Source of the DNA: Tetrahymena thermophila SB210
Lineage: Eukaryota > Ciliophora > Oligohymenophorea > Hymenostomatida > Tetrahymenidae
NCBI RefSeq assembly: GCF_000189635.1
Contig: NW_002476434.1
Span: 62,001-126,000 of the forward strand
Direction of reading: 5' to 3'
DNA: 64,000 nucleotides
Shown here one piece after another: positions 61,444-64,000 of this stretch (the stretch's first letter is position 1; every line of letters starts with the position of its first letter). Under the pieces are notes generated by a model, which had not been told where the DNA came from, ran no database searches, and saw nothing but the letters and a program-made list of their open reading frames with translations. Made by a program: the position numbers and the translations under genes.

Positions 61444-64000
61444 ATGTATGCAAAAATATTTATTTTCTTATATTTAATTTTAGAGTTTGATAAGTTTGCT
61501 TAAGCTTAGACTTAGGCTTAGGATTGCTGTAAATGTAAAGATGCTCCTCCTCCTTAACCAAGTTTACCAAATTAACCAAATTAATAAGATCCATGCTAAT
61601 GCGAAGTTAATTTTAGTTATTGCATTTTAAATGGTATATGTATTGATTTGATTGAAGATATTATGTGGAAAAATGATATAGTTGCAGGTCAAAAAAAAGG
61701 AACATGCTTTAAAACAGGAGATGAAGTTCTTAAATAAAATGGAAAATATGATGGTAATTTTTTAATAACTGTAATTTTATAATTAATCATTTTTAGAATT
61801 AAAATAGTCATTTTTAAATGGTGATATAAAACTTTATCCATCAGCATGTTTTATCTATGAGAAACATACTTTCTAAACAAATCAACTATTTGCTCACATG
61901 ATAGGTAAACGTAATAATTATTAGATGAGAACAAGTGATTAAATATGTGTCGATCAATCAAATTTCAAAGATAAAGCTAATGATATTTCCTACTGTTGTA
62001 TAAAAGGATGCTAGAAATAGCTATGTCTTGATAAAAGTGAATAAAAAAAATGCGTTGATTTAAATTAACTTTAGGAGGAATAATATTTTGACTATTAGGA
62101 TTAAAATGTAATATAATATAAAGAAAATATTTTGATGTAAAATAAGAACAAATACATTGGTTAGGCTACTAGCACATAATGCCTAAAATTTAATGAGCAG
62201 TTATAGGTAGAATTTTTATCTTGCTTTGCTGATACTAATAATGATGTATGTATTGATCAATAATCATCAACCAGTTATTGCTTATCTATCACTAGTAAGG
62301 ATAATGGTCCTATTGTAATTTTTATTTATTTAGAATTTTTTTGGTGATATTTAAAAAATTCAATAAGGGTAAAACAGAAGACAATTAATGTGTTTATAAA
62401 GATAAGTACTACTAAAAAATCAAATATTGTTATTAAGATTCAGAAATTGATTATAAAACAAATTATTGCAAGTATTAAGACTTAACTCGAACCATATACT
62501 AAGGTTAGTTTTTATGTGTAAACTTAGATGAAAATTAGTTTGGAGATAAAATTAAAGGAGCTGATATTAATGGAAACTGTATAACATATGACAGTGATAA
62601 ATATCTTACGTAAATAAAAAAATAATAGTTTAATTATTATTTTAGTTTAAATTAACATTTTTTTTATTTTAAATAAAATAAATAGATGTGCTTTTGGATA
62701 TTGCAAGATATTAAATAAATCATATTTATCTTAGTGTGTAAAGATTTCATTAGAACTAGATTCTAAAAAATAGCAAAATACAATTTCAAGTTATGGCTTT
62801 TTTAGATATTGCGGAAGCGATGACAAAGAGTGGGCAATAGCATGTGCTACAGGATATTGTATTCCTAAACTAACCTCTAGATAATATGATTTCTACTCTG
62901 ATTAAACTTAAAGAAAGTATTATTCTTACTACAGTTAGACTAAATGTGTGAAAATGAATAATTAATATTTTGGTAAAATATTTACAAATATTTGTTTAAA
63001 CTCTTATGATCCATCAAGTCCTTAAAGAGTAATTGAATGTTTTGGGGATTACTGTATTTAAACTAAAAGTAAGGGATCGAATATCTTTTGGTTATGTGCT
63101 TAGTTAGATAATAAAGATAAAAGTAGATAGGTAAAACTGTAAGATTAAACATGTAGTTCATATGATTCATAATTCATAGGTTTTAATTTTAGATTTTAAT
63201 TATAAAAATTTAATAAATTATTTTGTAAATAGATAAATAAAACATGTCATCTATGAGGTGTGTTTCTGATTTTACAAATTAGTCTTGTCTTTATCAGGAC
63301 TCTACATCTTCATTGCCTAAATGTATGTATTTTAAGTAATACACATTTTAGGATGCTTCAGGTAATAATATAAGTTAACCTGGATTAAGCTCCCTTAACT
63401 TCATAGGGAGGGCATTTGATGGTGGAAATTGCTAGTTATATTAAGATCCTTTAAAGTCTATTTACTGTGATAATACTTATTGTTTAAATAAAGAATCGAC
63501 TTGCTAGCCTTTTGATGTATTTTTTGTTGGAAAAAGTTTGGACACCTAGTGCTTAGAAGAAAGGGATATGAAAAAAGAAGCAGTTCTATGTGCAAATACG
63601 TAAAATTTACATTCATAAATTATTCTTTATTTTATTTTGATCATTTTATTTAAATTAGGCATTGTCTGTCAAATAACACAAAAAATCCGAATCAAGAGAG
63701 CGATAATTCAAATTCAGAAGATGATACACCACCAGACGAGTCTGATTTTGATTCATTTGGCTTTAGAATACTATAATTCGTTAATAAAGAATCTGAAACT
63801 TTAAAAAGTAATAGAATTCTATCTTCCAAGAAGCAAAATGGTGGTAGTAAAAATAAGCAAGATCCAAAAAAAGGAAATTAAAAAAACACTTATTTCTGTG
63901 AAAAAATCAGCATTGATAATAAAATTATTGGTAATTATTTTTTTTAATTTTATAATTAATAATTTTATTTTATTTTTTAGGAGTTGAAAAATAAACTGGC
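61444..64000 (+). CDS. Gene E: tandem paralogue of D, 5' part only
   Basis: Seven exons are visible and continue past the right edge: 61444-61753, 61797-62314, 62368-62609, 62686-63179, 63233-63599, 63659-63930, 63981 onward. Each corresponds to an exon of D; exon 3 is 242 nt in both. The protein begins MYAKIFIFLYLILEFDKFAQ (signal peptide), then QDCCKCKDAPPPQPSLPNQ, and follows D through the cysteine-rich ectodomain, for example YDG/ELKQSFL, SYCCIKGC, GYCKI, FRYCGSDDKEWAIAC and GDYCIQ. The low-complexity spacer in exon 6 differs: E has Ser/Asp/Pro-rich acidic sequence where D has a long Lys/Asn/Asp run. The cysteines are conserved while the residues between vary. No break was seen in the visible part. 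By analogy it should continue with furin-like repeats, beta-helix and a membrane domain, but those lie outside the window. Confidence 0.85.

Noticed and set aside
1-64000. TAA and TAG inside all large frames as evidence for pseudogenes
   Set aside because: Motif-bearing genes (RBR ligase, hydrolase) also contain many TAR codons at plausible Gln positions, and TGA alone ends the frames. This is the ciliate code, not decay.
47136-64000. D/E as a Tetrahymena mating-type (MTA/MTB-like) locus because of furin-like repeats plus membrane segments
   Set aside because: Mating-type genes are a head-to-head pair sharing a cassette; D and E are head to tail, carry beta-helix repeats and belong to the A-C superfamily.
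1-64000. tRNA, rRNA, CRISPR arrays, telomeric repeats (GGGGTT) or retroelement ORFs
   Set aside because: None seen on either strand by reading; short AT-rich periodic runs such as the TTTA repeats at 9752-9785 are intron filler.

Overview
The window is macronuclear-type DNA of an oligohymenophorean ciliate, most likely Tetrahymena or a close relative. It is about 80% A+T. TAA and TAG occur throughout coding frames at glutamine positions and TGA is the only stop. The genes are cut by many small GT..AG introns, mostly 40-330 nt, which argues against Paramecium, whose introns are about 25 nt. With TAR read as Gln, long spliced genes appear whose exon phases all agree; with the standard code only fragments are visible.

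Layout: (1) 1-1676, minus: 5' part of a gene running off the left edge, unknown N-terminal region followed by a Gln-rich stretch. (2) 2243-4256, plus: six-exon Ariadne-type RBR E3 ubiquitin ligase, divergent from gene 1. (3) 5155 to about 29300: two copies of a 12.2-kb tandem duplication, each carrying one 17-exon gene (A 6554-17022, B 18816-29288) for a giant membrane protein of about 3,070 residues. (4) 29923-30951, minus: intronless monoglyceride-lipase-like hydrolase. (5) 33733-34163, plus: a possible small two-exon gene. (6) 34475-45070, plus: gene C, an older and more diverged third copy of A/B, followed by a decayed copy of its 3' end (about 45465-46560). (7) 47136-60394, plus: gene D, 25 exons, 3,828 residues. 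(8) 61444 to the right edge, plus: gene E, a tandem paralogue of D.

A, B, C, D and E form one large surface-protein superfamily. Each complete member has a signal peptide, a long ectodomain ending in beta-helix repeats with GGA(I/V)-type motifs like those of Chlamydia Pmp proteins, a juxtamembrane Cys-rich module (G-F/Y-W-R, then a GHIGxLCExCD motif), a multi-pass membrane domain and a polar cytosolic tail. D and E replace the A/B/C N-terminus with a long cysteine-rich and furin-like region. E is seen only in its N-terminal part. Roughly 50 kb of the 64 kb is this family, arranged head to tail, with signs of recent duplication, patchy near-identity suggesting gene conversion, a pseudogene fragment and a copy-specific short inverted-repeat element. 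The function of the family is not evident from the sequence.
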